DNA of 64,000 nucleotides from Cupriavidus necator A5-1 (GTDB lineage: Bacteria; Pseudomonadota; Gammaproteobacteria; Burkholderiales; Burkholderiaceae), in the NCBI RefSeq assembly GCF_000744095.1, contig NZ_JQLI01000001.1:1178001-1242000 (forward strand), written 5' to 3'. The position numbers and the translations under genes were made by a program. Under the pieces are notes generated by a model that saw only the letters and a list, made by a program, of their open reading frames with translations, was not told where the DNA came from and made no database searches. This document shows positions 44,935-53,466 of the stretch, one piece after another. How positions within the stretch are numbered: the first letter of the stretch is position 1; every line of letters begins with the position of its first letter.

Positions 44935-46242
44935 CTATTTATTCGCCACGTCTTTTGGGAAGGCCAGAATCAGCAACCCGCCAAGGAAAAGAAAAGCCGA
45001 AAGCGAATACATAATCAGGTTCGTGTTTTGCGTAACATCCTTAATCCATCCCACGAAAAACGTTCCGACAAAGCCAGACAGATTCCCGACGGAATTGATC
45101 ATTGCGATACCCGCGGCTGCCGCGGTTCCACCCAAAAATGTGCTGGGCAGCGTCCAAAAAACCGGGATAACGGAGAGCACCCCCGCAGTAGCAATCGTCA
45201 TGGCCATCACCGAAAGCCAGGTATTGTCGAAAAACAGTGCACTTAGAATAATACCGACTCCCCCAACGATTGCCGGGAGCGTCACATGCCATCTGCGCTC
45301 GCGAGTCCTGTCCGAATGCGCGCCCACGCATATCATCGCAATCAGCCCTGCCACATAGGGAATCGCGGCGAGAAAACCTATCGCCAACGGATCCCTGACC
45401 CCGCTTTGCGCAATTACTGTGGGAAGCCAAAACGACACGACATAGACGCCCATGACCACGCAAAAATACACCAGGCTTAGCAACCACATTTTCCCGCTGC
45501 ATAGCGCATCACGAAAGGAATGACCATGCTTTGAACTGGCTTCAGCCGCCAAAGCCCGCTCCAGCTCAATCTTCTCGGAGCTGGTTAACCACTTAGCCTC
45601 CGAAATTCGATCGTCCAACATCATCAAAATCAAGACCCCGATCAGAACAGAGGGTATTGCCTCAAGCAAAAACAGCCACTGCCATGCATGAAATCCCAAT
45701 ACTCCGTTAAAACTCTGCATAATCCATCCAGACGTCGGAAATCCAATAATATTGCAAATCGGCAGCGACGCCAGAAAAATGGCCATCACTTTGCCGCGAC
45801 GCTCCGTCGGGAACCAATAGGTAAGATACAGCACCACGCCCGGGAGGAATCCAGCCTCCGCGACTCCGAGGAGAAAACGAAGTACGTAGAAGGAAATCGG
45901 TGTCGTCACGAACATTGTGCAAGCCGAAAGAATTCCCCAAGTCAGCATAATCCTGGCAATCCATCGCCGAGCCCCTATCCGATGAAGAATGATATTACTT
46001 GGAACTTCAAAAAGAAAATATCCAATGAAAAATATTCCAGCACCAAAGCCATATACTTTTTCACTAAACCCCAGGGTATCTAGCATCTGCAGTTTGGCAA
46101 AGCCGACATTAACCCGATCCAAATAAGCAGCAATAAGCCCAATAAAGAGTAACGGTATTATTCTCCAGGTCACTTTTTTGTAGACTGAATAACTATCTTC
46201 CTCGCTGACTGTCAGCGCTTCGCGAACAACACCATCACTCAT
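44935..46242 (-). CDS. MFS transporter, ACS (anion:cation symporter) family
   Basis: Predicted 435-residue inner-membrane transporter with about twelve spans. It starts MSDGVVREALTVSEEDSYSV. ACS hallmarks are IPLLFIGLIAAYLDRVNVGF (first span with the Y-x-DR-x-N motif), GAGIFFIGYFLFEVPSNIIL and LRFLLGVAEAGFLPGVVLYL. The family moves organic anions such as phthalate, tartrate or hexuronates. GC content is visibly lower than that of the neighbours (many AT-rich codons), suggesting separate acquisition. Flanked on both sides by porin genes, giving an outer- plus inner-membrane uptake set. Confidence 0.92.
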   Translation of the reverse strand: MSDGVVREALTVSEEDSYSVYKKVTWRIIPLLFIGLIAAYLDRVNVGFAKLQMLDTLGFSEKVYGFGAGIFFIGYFLFEVPSNIILHRIGARRWIARIMLTWGILSACTMFVTTPISFYVLRFLLGVAEAGFLPGVVLYLTYWFPTERRGKVMAIFLASLPICNIIGFPTSGWIMQSFNGVLGFHAWQWLFLLEAIPSVLIGVLILMMLDDRISEAKWLTSSEKIELERALAAEASSKHGHSFRDALCSGKMWLLSLVYFCVVMGVYVVSFWLPTVIAQSGVRDPLAIGFLAAIPYVAGLIAMICVGAHSDRTRERRWHVTLPAIVGGVGIILSALFFDNTWLSVMAMTIATAGVLSVIPVFWTLPSTFLGGTAAAAGIAMINSVGNLSGFVGTFFVGWIKDVTQNTNLIMYSLSAFLFLGGLLILAFPKDVANK

Positions 46243-46413
46243 TTTCTGTCTCCGGAAAATTTAAATGCAGATTATTCTGTGCACGCCCTTACATATAAAA
46301 CTGTAAAAATTTCCATGGCGGCGGTCGACCGCCGTCGCCGTTGTTGCTACGAAACGGCTATCACAAGGCTTGGCAACTAAAACCCCAACTACGCTGGAGA
46401 TAGCTTTCAGCGA

Positions 46414-47592
46414 TCAGAACCTGTGGCGAATGCCGACAGCCGCGCCGTACTGACTGATGCTGCCCTGAGCCAGGAAGTAGCCGTTCGCGAAGCCGTTGGC
46501 GCTGGTGTCGAAATTCAGGCCGGCGTTCCTTGAGTAGGCCGTGGTGAAATAGACGTCGGTGCGCTTGGACAAGTTGTAATCTGTGGTAAAGCTGATTTGC
46601 CACGGGTTAGCCGGGTTGACGGCTGGTGCCGCGGAGCCTAAACGCACTGTCTTCAGGTCGTCGTAGTAGTACCCCAGACTCAGGCTGAGCGCACTAGTGG
46701 CATCGTATTTCGCGCCAACCCAGTAGTAGTCGTCACGTACCAACGTATTGCCAGGCGCATCCTTGTTCTGCCCCCAGCGGTAGCCCGCGAAGAGCTTGAC
46801 CGGACCAACGACATAGCTCGCGGCGGCGATCGCCTTCCTGGCGCTCCCGGAGTTGCCTGCTGTAAATGCAGGGTTCCACTGGTCGTACCCGATGGCCACG
46901 CCGAATGGGCCGGAGGCATACATCAAACTTGCACCATAGGCGGAGTTGTCGCGGATATGGCCAGCGCTTTCACCCGCGCCGCCACTAGCCAGGGGCGCCG
47001 TAGCGAGCGCCCCGACCCCGGCGCCGAAGCTCCAGTGAGCGACGACAGTGAGACCGCCGAAGACGCCGGTGTACTTCGCGGTATTGTCCTCGCGGAAGTT
47101 GGAGCCTAACTGGGTCACCAAGGGTTCATACAATGGTGCGAGAGTGAGCGGGCCGAAGTTCGAAAACGCGTCGAAGATGGATGTGTATTGGCGGCCGAAA
47201 GTCAGTGCACCGAATTGTGCGCTCCGCAGGCCGACATACGCCTGACGACCGAACAGGCGCGCACCCTGCTGCGATTTTCCGTCGTCGGCGCCGAAACCGC
47301 TCTCCAGCACAAACAGAGCTTGCACGCCACCGCCCAGGTCTTCGGCACCGCGGAGCCCCCAACGCGAACCAACCATGCCGCCGGTGGTTTGAAGTGAGAA
47401 GCGCTTGCCACCAGGCTGCTGCGTGATGGTCCCGGTGACGGGATTAACAGTCGGCGGGCCGCTGGCGATGTTATTGACGTACTCGATCGGCGTGTCAAGC
47501 ACGCCGTACAGAGTGACGCTCGACTGCGCCTGCGCTGTACCAGCCGATGCGCTCAGCCCTGCCAGCAGAATCAGTGATTTCCTCATGCCCAT
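46414..47592 (-). CDS. outer-membrane porin (Burkholderia-type trimeric porin)
   Basis: Predicted ~392-residue secreted beta-barrel. Signal peptide about 1-22 (MRKSLILLAGLSASAGTAQA), then QSSVTLYGVLDTPIEYVN and the conserved SRWGLRGAEDLGGGVQALFV. The final beta strand ends in IRHRF with C-terminal Phe, the BAM signal. Starts at 47592 (ATGGGCATG) or 47586 are both possible after gggga. Closely similar to the amber-interrupted porin at 43450-44619 along its whole length, so they are duplicates. Confidence 0.93.
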   Translation of the reverse strand: MGMRKSLILLAGLSASAGTAQAQSSVTLYGVLDTPIEYVNNIASGPPTVNPVTGTITQQPGGKRFSLQTTGGMVGSRWGLRGAEDLGGGVQALFVLESGFGADDGKSQQGARLFGRQAYVGLRSAQFGALTFGRQYTSIFDAFSNFGPLTLAPLYEPLVTQLGSNFREDNTAKYTGVFGGLTVVAHWSFGAGVGALATAPLASGGAGESAGHIRDNSAYGASLMYASGPFGVAIGYDQWNPAFTAGNSGSARKAIAAASYVVGPVKLFAGYRWGQNKDAPGNTLVRDDYYWVGAKYDATSALSLSLGYYYDDLKTVRLGSAAPAVNPANPWQISFTTDYNLSKRTDVYFTTAYSRNAGLNFDTSANGFANGYFLAQGSISQYGAAVGIRHRF

Positions 47593-48033
47593 CTGTCTCC
47601 CCTCTAGAATCGTTGTCGGCACGCAGGAACCGTCAATAGCCTCCATTCCATGTCGGCCGATCTTTTTAAATAATTCAATGAATTCGTTTACGCAGTCATT
47701 TCATTGGAAAAATAAGTTACGTAATTCGACGATGGAATAGGATCTTCTTACAGCTGAAACTGGACAGAAGGTCCGAACCCTCTGCTCGCGACAAGATCCA
47801 GGACAATTACCGATTCCACTGCCGAAATCAATAGCGTGCGCTTGCCACGGTATCTTGAATGACCTTGACTTTCAGCAGAACTATCCTTGATGCGTATTCG
47901 AATCAAGGAAGCGTCGGCGATACGCACCAACCCGCCGTCGAATCGGAAATTGAAAACCGGGACGCATTTCCTGGCGCCCGCCGGGCCGCCAGGAAAATCA
48001 CTTACGCACAGAGTTATGGCTGACCAAGTGCTT
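47593..48033. other. interval without a supportable gene
   Basis: AT-rich promoter-like DNA upstream of the porin (47640-47745), then an unassigned stretch. A minus-strand string LVRIADASLIRIRIK appears near 47900-47945 but has no extended frame. Confidence 0.35.
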
Positions 48034-49434
48034 TTACAATCCGCCCTCGTCGTTTACCCACCGCACAAAACGCTGAAGCGGATAAAAGCCGTCATGGGGC
48101 AGCCCGCGTTCGACACCACCAGCGTTGCCGATATCAACTACACGCTGCACTCCGGCACACGCAAGGGCATTGCGCAATTCGGCCTTACGCCCTGGCGGGT
48201 AGATACCGACTGTCTGCGTGGCCAGGGTTACGTATTGAAGAGCATCTGCCAGGCTAGGGACCGCAACCACATTCACCACGCGGCCATCAGGATGGAACCC
48301 AACCGGATCCTCCGAGCGGATCACGACCCCGGAACCGTTGTAGTCACCCCATACGCGGTAGAAGTCATCCATACCGCGCAATCCTTCGACCTCCTCGCGC
48401 ATGCTGCTCGGCAAAGGGCGCCCTTCCGGCGTGCAGAACGGCCGTTCGACACCCATCCTCTCGATTAGCTTGGCGCAGTAGCGGTCGACCTGCTCGACAG
48501 TGCCCTCAACGAACTGGTATCTGCTCGACGCACACGCTTGCTGCTCGATCAGTGTCGCGTCGGTTGCAGCCAGGTCGGCAACGGATGTCAGCACCGCATC
48601 GGATTCAAAAGCTTCCTTGCCGATCATCGAGATCGATGTCTTGGGATCGAAGGCAACGAGTTCAAAGCCTGGCCCAATATAGTTCTTTGCGCTTCTAAGG
48701 GTCTGGTCACCGCCCCAGGCCGCCAGCTTGTCGAAATACTGCGGGCGAAACAACGCCCCCTCGACGCGTTCGTCGCCGCCGCGCCAGTAAGCGGCAGAAA
48801 ACGAACGTGCTACGGGATGTCCGGGTGCCACCGACGAGATTGCGCGGATCAACATGGTAGCGGTGAACAGATCGTTTGACGGCAGCTTCAGCAAATGCAC
48901 ACCCTTGGTGAGCGCGGCCCATGCGACCGTCAGTGCCGCAGCCAACGGCGCGTTGCCGGCGATGATATGCACGATTCTTGGCGGATAGGCCCGGACCCGG
49001 TGGCTCCTGCCCGATGGTGGGTTCGGCATCTGCCGCCACCCGTCAAGGATGTCAGCACCGCCAAACTCCCTCTCCACCTGATATTCCAACTGTGCCCGAT
49101 CAAACTGCGTCGGCAGCAACGCAAAGGAGCGCTTGAGCACCGGATACGGTAACGGGCTGGTTTTTGCGGCTTGCTCAAGCGCTTCTGCGACCAGTCCGTC
49201 CGGATCAGAGGCCAGGAACTTGCCGGTCTCGGCCAGCACGTCAATGATTTCAGAGAGCGGGGTTTCGAATGCCGGTCCAGGTTCTGATCGCTTCCACACA
49301 AGATCATTCAGTACCAGTTCCGGCGTCGCGAAGCGCGCGTGGGGCGGTCCATAGACCTGGCTACCCCCTTCGATAAACGCTCCCTTGATGATATGCCCTA
49401 CTGATACAGGCAGGCTTGCAGATTCGATATTCAT
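48034..49434 (-). CDS. LuxC-like acyl-CoA reductase
   Basis: Predicted 466-residue cytoplasmic reductase of the LuxC family (aldehyde dehydrogenase superfamily), the usual length. It starts MNIESASLPVSVGHIIKGAF. Nucleotide-side motif IIAGNAPLAA (158-167) and the candidate acyl-cysteine C301 in IEQQACASSRYQF. In bioluminescent bacteria LuxC reduces an acyl thioester to aldehyde with NADPH, taking acyl groups from LuxE. It overlaps the preceding LuxE-like gene by four bases. No luxA, luxB or luxD is present, so the pair probably makes an aldehyde from a carboxylic acid for catabolism, not light (inference). Confidence 0.88.
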   Translation of the reverse strand: MNIESASLPVSVGHIIKGAFIEGGSQVYGPPHARFATPELVLNDLVWKRSEPGPAFETPLSEIIDVLAETGKFLASDPDGLVAEALEQAAKTSPLPYPVLKRSFALLPTQFDRAQLEYQVEREFGGADILDGWRQMPNPPSGRSHRVRAYPPRIVHIIAGNAPLAAALTVAWAALTKGVHLLKLPSNDLFTATMLIRAISSVAPGHPVARSFSAAYWRGGDERVEGALFRPQYFDKLAAWGGDQTLRSAKNYIGPGFELVAFDPKTSISMIGKEAFESDAVLTSVADLAATDATLIEQQACASSRYQFVEGTVEQVDRYCAKLIERMGVERPFCTPEGRPLPSSMREEVEGLRGMDDFYRVWGDYNGSGVVIRSEDPVGFHPDGRVVNVVAVPSLADALQYVTLATQTVGIYPPGRKAELRNALACAGVQRVVDIGNAGGVERGLPHDGFYPLQRFVRWVNDEGGL

Positions 49435-50843
49435 GCCGGGAGCCCTCCGCGAACATAGGCGTCGATCGTGCCGGCGCAGCCGATATGGTCTTCTTCCCCA
49501 ACCGGGGCGTAGCGCGATACGGTGTCCAGCAGCGTCGGACCTGGCCGTCCGCATGGACACGTATGGCCCAGATCCATCGTGGCTTTATCGCCCGTGATCA
49601 ATCCACCCCAGCGCCCTTCGTAAAGCAGGTCGAGGAAGCCTACCCTGCCAGTGATCTTGCCATCGACAGCATCCTTCTCGGTGAGCAGGCGCTGACCGGT
49701 ACCGTCAAGCATCAGCAAAATCAATCCGGGCGGGACATGGTAGTGCTTCGCCTCACAGCGCGGCATCAATTGCGCCATCTCGGTCATGCCGTAAACGCCA
49801 ACTTGTATCACTGGCCCGTAGAACGCACTAACCTGCTCACGATAATCGGCTGGAATGTTCAGGCCCTTGATCCCTCCACCCGGAAACAGCACGGTGTCTG
49901 GGTGAAAATCCCCATCGGGAATACCACGTTCACGTGCACGGTCTCGGATCATCAAATGCTGGGCCCATAGACCAAAGATGAACATCGGCTGATGGCGCAT
50001 ATCAAGTATCTTGTCGGCGAGTCGAAGCAACTCGTCCGCCGCCGCATCGGCCTTATCTTTCTGCTTGCGCTCAAACGCTTCAATTTCGTCCGGTAATGCG
50101 GTGCCATCCGCCAGCTTCCTGCGCATTGCGGCAGTTGCGCTGACTTCGGAGATGAGCAAAGGCTGTTCGTCAAGAGCATAGGTGCCACCCGGGCTGCCCC
50201 AGTTCTCTTCATTGGTAATACCCATTTCCACGGCACTGTTACGCCCCTTCATCGGACCCAACCAGAACACCGCGCGACCCGGGTTGGCCTTGGTGAATGG
50301 CCAACCCAGCGTGTACTTCATATGGCGCGTCTTGCGTGCACGATCCTTCATTGTGTGGTTGAGGAACGATACCTTTCCGCTGCTGCCGCTAGTGCACAAT
50401 ACTGCGTGGCCGGCAGCCCAGAGACGTTCGATCCAGTCATCCACATCTCGCACATCTTTGAGATCGACGTTCGATACATCAGTCGCGGAGAGTGTCTGGA
50501 GCCACTTCAGCAATGGCCCCCAGCGCCCTTTTTCAATCAGCTCCTGTGGATAGGATTTGTAGATGGTGTGCGCGAACAGAAGCGGCACTAGATCATCAAA
50601 TGACTCGATACGCTGGATGCCAGCCTCATCCGCACGCTTGCGAAGCGCCGCAATTTGTTCCCGACGGACTGCAAATAGTTCCTGTGCGGCAGCAAGGCGC
50701 ATGGATTGCAGCTCGGGAGCGGGCAAGTTGAATGCGTAATCAGGATCATGACTCATGTCGACGAGCCGATTGCACAAGGGTGTCAGCCCGGAAGTATCGA
50801 CCGATGAGTTCTCCTTCTCATGCTTATCTACCTGAATTTCCAT
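49431..50843 (-). CDS. LuxE-like acyl-protein synthetase / adenylate-forming enzyme
   Basis: Predicted 470-residue enzyme starting MEIQVDKHEKENSSVDTSGL. The ATP-site motif is LCTSGSSGKVSFLNHT (P-loop-like at 151-157). Later blocks VYGMTEMAQLMPRCEAKHYH, GGLITGDKATMDLGH and CPCGRPGPTLLDTV are typical of LuxE/PaaK-like ligases. It should activate a carboxylate as acyl-AMP and hand it to LuxC. Upstream ATG at 50873 is less likely than 50843, which matches the family. It is first in the luxE-luxC-like pair; the decayed duplicate of a thiolase/Bug promoter lies just upstream. Confidence 0.85.
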   Translation of the reverse strand: MEIQVDKHEKENSSVDTSGLTPLCNRLVDMSHDPDYAFNLPAPELQSMRLAAAQELFAVRREQIAALRKRADEAGIQRIESFDDLVPLLFAHTIYKSYPQELIEKGRWGPLLKWLQTLSATDVSNVDLKDVRDVDDWIERLWAAGHAVLCTSGSSGKVSFLNHTMKDRARKTRHMKYTLGWPFTKANPGRAVFWLGPMKGRNSAVEMGITNEENWGSPGGTYALDEQPLLISEVSATAAMRRKLADGTALPDEIEAFERKQKDKADAAADELLRLADKILDMRHQPMFIFGLWAQHLMIRDRARERGIPDGDFHPDTVLFPGGGIKGLNIPADYREQVSAFYGPVIQVGVYGMTEMAQLMPRCEAKHYHVPPGLILLMLDGTGQRLLTEKDAVDGKITGRVGFLDLLYEGRWGGLITGDKATMDLGHTCPCGRPGPTLLDTVSRYAPVGEEDHIGCAGTIDAYVRGGLPA

Positions 50844-50929
50844 TCGTGTCTCCTCACGACTCGCTGGTCGCATTGTGTTAAATCTTGCTTGAGCTATGTA
50901 TCGCCTTCAGTGCCGCGATGACTTGGGTG

Positions 50930-51160
50930 GTCACCCCGGATGGCCCCAGCTTGCGTATTCGCTCTGGCCAATGCCGACGAGGCACCCTTCGTTCGTTACG
51001 CAATATCCGGGTTCGCAACCCCTGCCGATCTGTTCCAAGCATAGCAGTTATCCAATATAAGTCGAGCCGTGCGATACTGCGTAGAAACCCTTGCTACCGG
51101 CACTGCGTCCGCGCAGGCCTGACCGTGGCTCGGTCGATAAAGGGGATCGCCGCCGGAAAC
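50930..51160. pseudogene. decayed copy of the thiolase-Bug receptor divergent promoter region
   Basis: Read on minus, 50940-51005 matches the thiolase start (RNERR...GIGQSEYA-like string, frameshifted). On plus, 51042-51061 repeats the AT-rich motif, and 51090-51150 matches the signal-peptide end and mature start of the Bug receptor (ATGTASAQA, then a stop). The order and spacing mirror 35620-35890 with internal deletions. Confidence 0.7.
51042..51061. promoter_or_regulatory. recurrent AT-rich motif, site E (in decayed region)
   Basis: TAGCAGTTATCCAATATAAG, one base different from site A. It survives although the genes on both sides have decayed. Confidence 0.5.
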
Positions 51161-51173
51161 AGGCCAGCGACCC

Positions 51174-52379
51174 TCAGACCACGCCTGCCGCACGCAGGCG
51201 TTCTACTTCTGCGATGGTCTTTCCGAGCAGGTTCAGCAGCACGTCCTCGGTGGCCTCGCCGAGTTCCGGCGCCGGCCGGATCGCGGGCGCAGGCGTGCCG
51301 AGCAGCCGTGGTGCAACGCCTTGCATCTTGAGCGGCCCAAGCCGTGGGTGGTCCAATGTGGCGATCGAGCCGCGCGCTTCGTAGTGCGGGTCCTTGGCGA
51401 TCTCCTCGATGTTGTAGATCAGCGAATACGGCTGCTGACCGGCATCGAGCCTCGCGCAGGCTTCCTGCGCGGTCAGTGCGCGCACCCAGTCGCCCACGAT
51501 GCCGTTGATCTCGGGCAGCCGCTCCGCACGCGCATCGTGCGTGCAAAAGCGGGGATCGGTGACCAGTTCTGGCTGGCCCATGCAGCCGCACAGCCGGGCG
51601 AAAAGCGCATCGCTGGACACCGTGATAACCAGGTAGCGGTTGTCGGCAGTCAGGAAGTGATCGCCGGGCGCCGCGTTGCGATTAAAGTTGCCTGAGCGCG
51701 AACGCGTGGTGCCCAGGCGATCGTAGCAAGTCAGCATGTTATCGGTGAGGCGGAACATCGCCTCGTACATCGCCGTGTCGATGTGCTGGCCCTTGCCGCC
51801 GCGTGCATCGCGGTGGTAGATCGCCATCATGATTGCGAAAGCGGCGAATACCGCGGTGCCGTAATCGGCGATAGCCACTCCCGGCCGCACGGGCGGCCGG
51901 TCGGGGAAGCCGGTGACGTTGAGGATGCCGGCGAACGCCTGTGCCATCCTGTCGTACGCCGGCCGCTGCGAATACGGCCCGGTCTGGCCGTAGCCGGAGA
52001 TGCTGCACATCACCAGCCTGGGATTGATTTCCGACAGCGTCTCCCAACCCAGGCCCCAGCGCTCCATGGTGCCGGGGCGGAAGTTCTCAATCAGCACGTC
52101 GGCCTTGCTGGCGAGTCCGCGCAGGATCTCGCGGCCGTCTTCCGTGTGCAGGTCCAGCGTCATGGACCGCTTGCTGCGCGCTTCGACGTTCCACCAAAGG
52201 CTTTCGCCGTGCGAGAAGGGGCCGATCTGCCGCATCGGATCGCCGGCACCGGGCTGCTCGATCTTGATCACCTCTGCGCCGAAGTCGGCCAGCAGCGTTG
52301 CTGAAAATGGACCCGCGATCATGGTGCCGAGTTCGATGACACGCACACCAGCGAGAGGACCTCCGTGGGACTTGTTCAT
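51174..52379 (-). CDS. CaiB/BaiF family III CoA-transferase
   Basis: Predicted 401-residue cytoplasmic CoA-transferase. N-terminal GVRVIELGTMIAGPFSATLL and ADFGAEVIKIEQPGAGDPMR, and the catalytic aspartate D143 in RPAYDRMAQAFAG. The C-terminal EARGSIATLDHPRLGPLKMQ is family-typical. It transfers CoA between acids, an ATP-free way to activate a substrate. A good Shine-Dalgarno (aaaggag) precedes the ATG at 52379. The motif-bearing promoter region lies immediately upstream; the gene is transcribed away from the plus-strand operon. Confidence 0.93.
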   Translation of the reverse strand: MNKSHGGPLAGVRVIELGTMIAGPFSATLLADFGAEVIKIEQPGAGDPMRQIGPFSHGESLWWNVEARSKRSMTLDLHTEDGREILRGLASKADVLIENFRPGTMERWGLGWETLSEINPRLVMCSISGYGQTGPYSQRPAYDRMAQAFAGILNVTGFPDRPPVRPGVAIADYGTAVFAAFAIMMAIYHRDARGGKGQHIDTAMYEAMFRLTDNMLTCYDRLGTTRSRSGNFNRNAAPGDHFLTADNRYLVITVSSDALFARLCGCMGQPELVTDPRFCTHDARAERLPEINGIVGDWVRALTAQEACARLDAGQQPYSLIYNIEEIAKDPHYEARGSIATLDHPRLGPLKMQGVAPRLLGTPAPAIRPAPELGEATEDVLLNLLGKTIAEVERLRAAGVV

Positions 52380-52403
52380 TGCTCGCTCCTTTCGTGATTG
52401 ACA

Positions 52404-52422
52404 TAGCTGTTATATCTTATTA
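52404..52422. promoter_or_regulatory. recurrent AT-rich motif, site F
   Basis: TAGCTGTTATATCTTATTA, 25 bases upstream of the CoA-transferase start codon. It shares TAGC and a TATCTTAT core with the other sites; the weakest match. The remaining interval up to 52748 holds no gene that I can support. Confidence 0.4.
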
Positions 52423-52748
52423 CGATAGATCGAAAGTTACCAAGGCCTAAAGCGAGAATCGATGTTCATCTATGACTGCTGTGACGTGATCGCCTTCGAC
52501 GCCGAACGGCCTGGCCCGGTGTTCAGTTGAGCCTCATGCGAAACGAATACAGGCTGCTTCGACGCAAGCTGTGCAATGAGGCAGAGCTTCACTTCCTTCA
52601 CCCCGCCCGACCGTCTAGGCGAATCGCGGACTGCGTGCCGGGTTAGAGCTTTCTCGCCTTCAAGAAGCCAAGCTGGATTAGGTGACGAGGGGTTGCAGCA
52701 GAACGGACGTATGGTCTAAGCAGACCACCCGGAACATTGGAGACACTC

Positions 52749-53336
52749 ATGCCCATTCCTGAACCCAAGCCGCGCTCCGCGGCTCACACGCGGCGGATCA
52801 CGTATCGCGGATGGCGCCGTGACGACGGTCTCTGGGATATCGAAGGGGAATTACTGGACATCAAGGAAACCGAGTGGGTCTCACGCGACAAGGGTCTACA
52901 GCCCCCAGGGGCCGCCGTACACCAAATGAAAGTGCGCATCTCCGTCGACCAGACGTTGACCGTCGTCGAGGCCCATGCCGAGATGCCCGAGACACCATTT
53001 GCCGAATGTCTCCCCGCTGCCTCACCTGTGCAGGGGTTGGTGGGCCAGAAGCTGGCACGAGGCTGGCGCAAGGCCATCGATCAAGCGATGGGTGGCACCC
53101 TCGGCTGCACGCACCTTCGCGAACTGCTGCAAGGTATTGGCACCGCGGCCTACCAGACCGTTGCATCCGCTCGCAACATCGGAGCCGACCCGACCCAGCC
53201 GCCCAGGCACCTTGGCCAGTGCATTTCGTGGGATTTCAGCGGACCGGTGATGAAGCGGCATCAGCCGGAATTTTACCGGGTGGCGCAAACAGACGGCTTC
53301 CGGCAACCTCAGGGAGAGGGATGCCAGGGCGGCTGA
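52749..53336 (+). CDS. DUF2889 protein
   Basis: Predicted 195-residue soluble protein. It begins MPIPEPKPRSAAHTRRITYR, with the DUF2889 pattern RRDDGLWDIEGELLDIKE, then MKVRISVDQTLTVVEAHAEM and the GGTLGCTHLRELLQGIGTAA block with conserved Cys-Thr-His. Function unknown in the family. DUF2889 genes are often seen next to CoA-ester catabolic genes (recollection). It lies between the minus-strand CoA-transferase and the plus-strand operon and may be transcribed with the latter, 130 bases ahead of it. Confidence 0.82.
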   Translation: MPIPEPKPRSAAHTRRITYRGWRRDDGLWDIEGELLDIKETEWVSRDKGLQPPGAAVHQMKVRISVDQTLTVVEAHAEMPETPFAECLPAASPVQGLVGQKLARGWRKAIDQAMGGTLGCTHLRELLQGIGTAAYQTVASARNIGADPTQPPRHLGQCISWDFSGPVMKRHQPEFYRVAQTDGFRQPQGEGCQGG

Positions 53337-53466
53337 AAGCTCGTTTCCGCAATGTAGAGACTCGATGCTCGAGAAACCGGATATTCATCCATTTAACAAC
53401 CGCTCCCACATCAACATCGCTGCAAATACGTAAAGCCCAGGACCAACACTGACACACCCTCAATCA

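Noticed and set aside
48034..50843. Bioluminescence (lux) operon
   Set aside because: LuxC- and LuxE-like genes are present, but luxA, luxB and luxD are absent.
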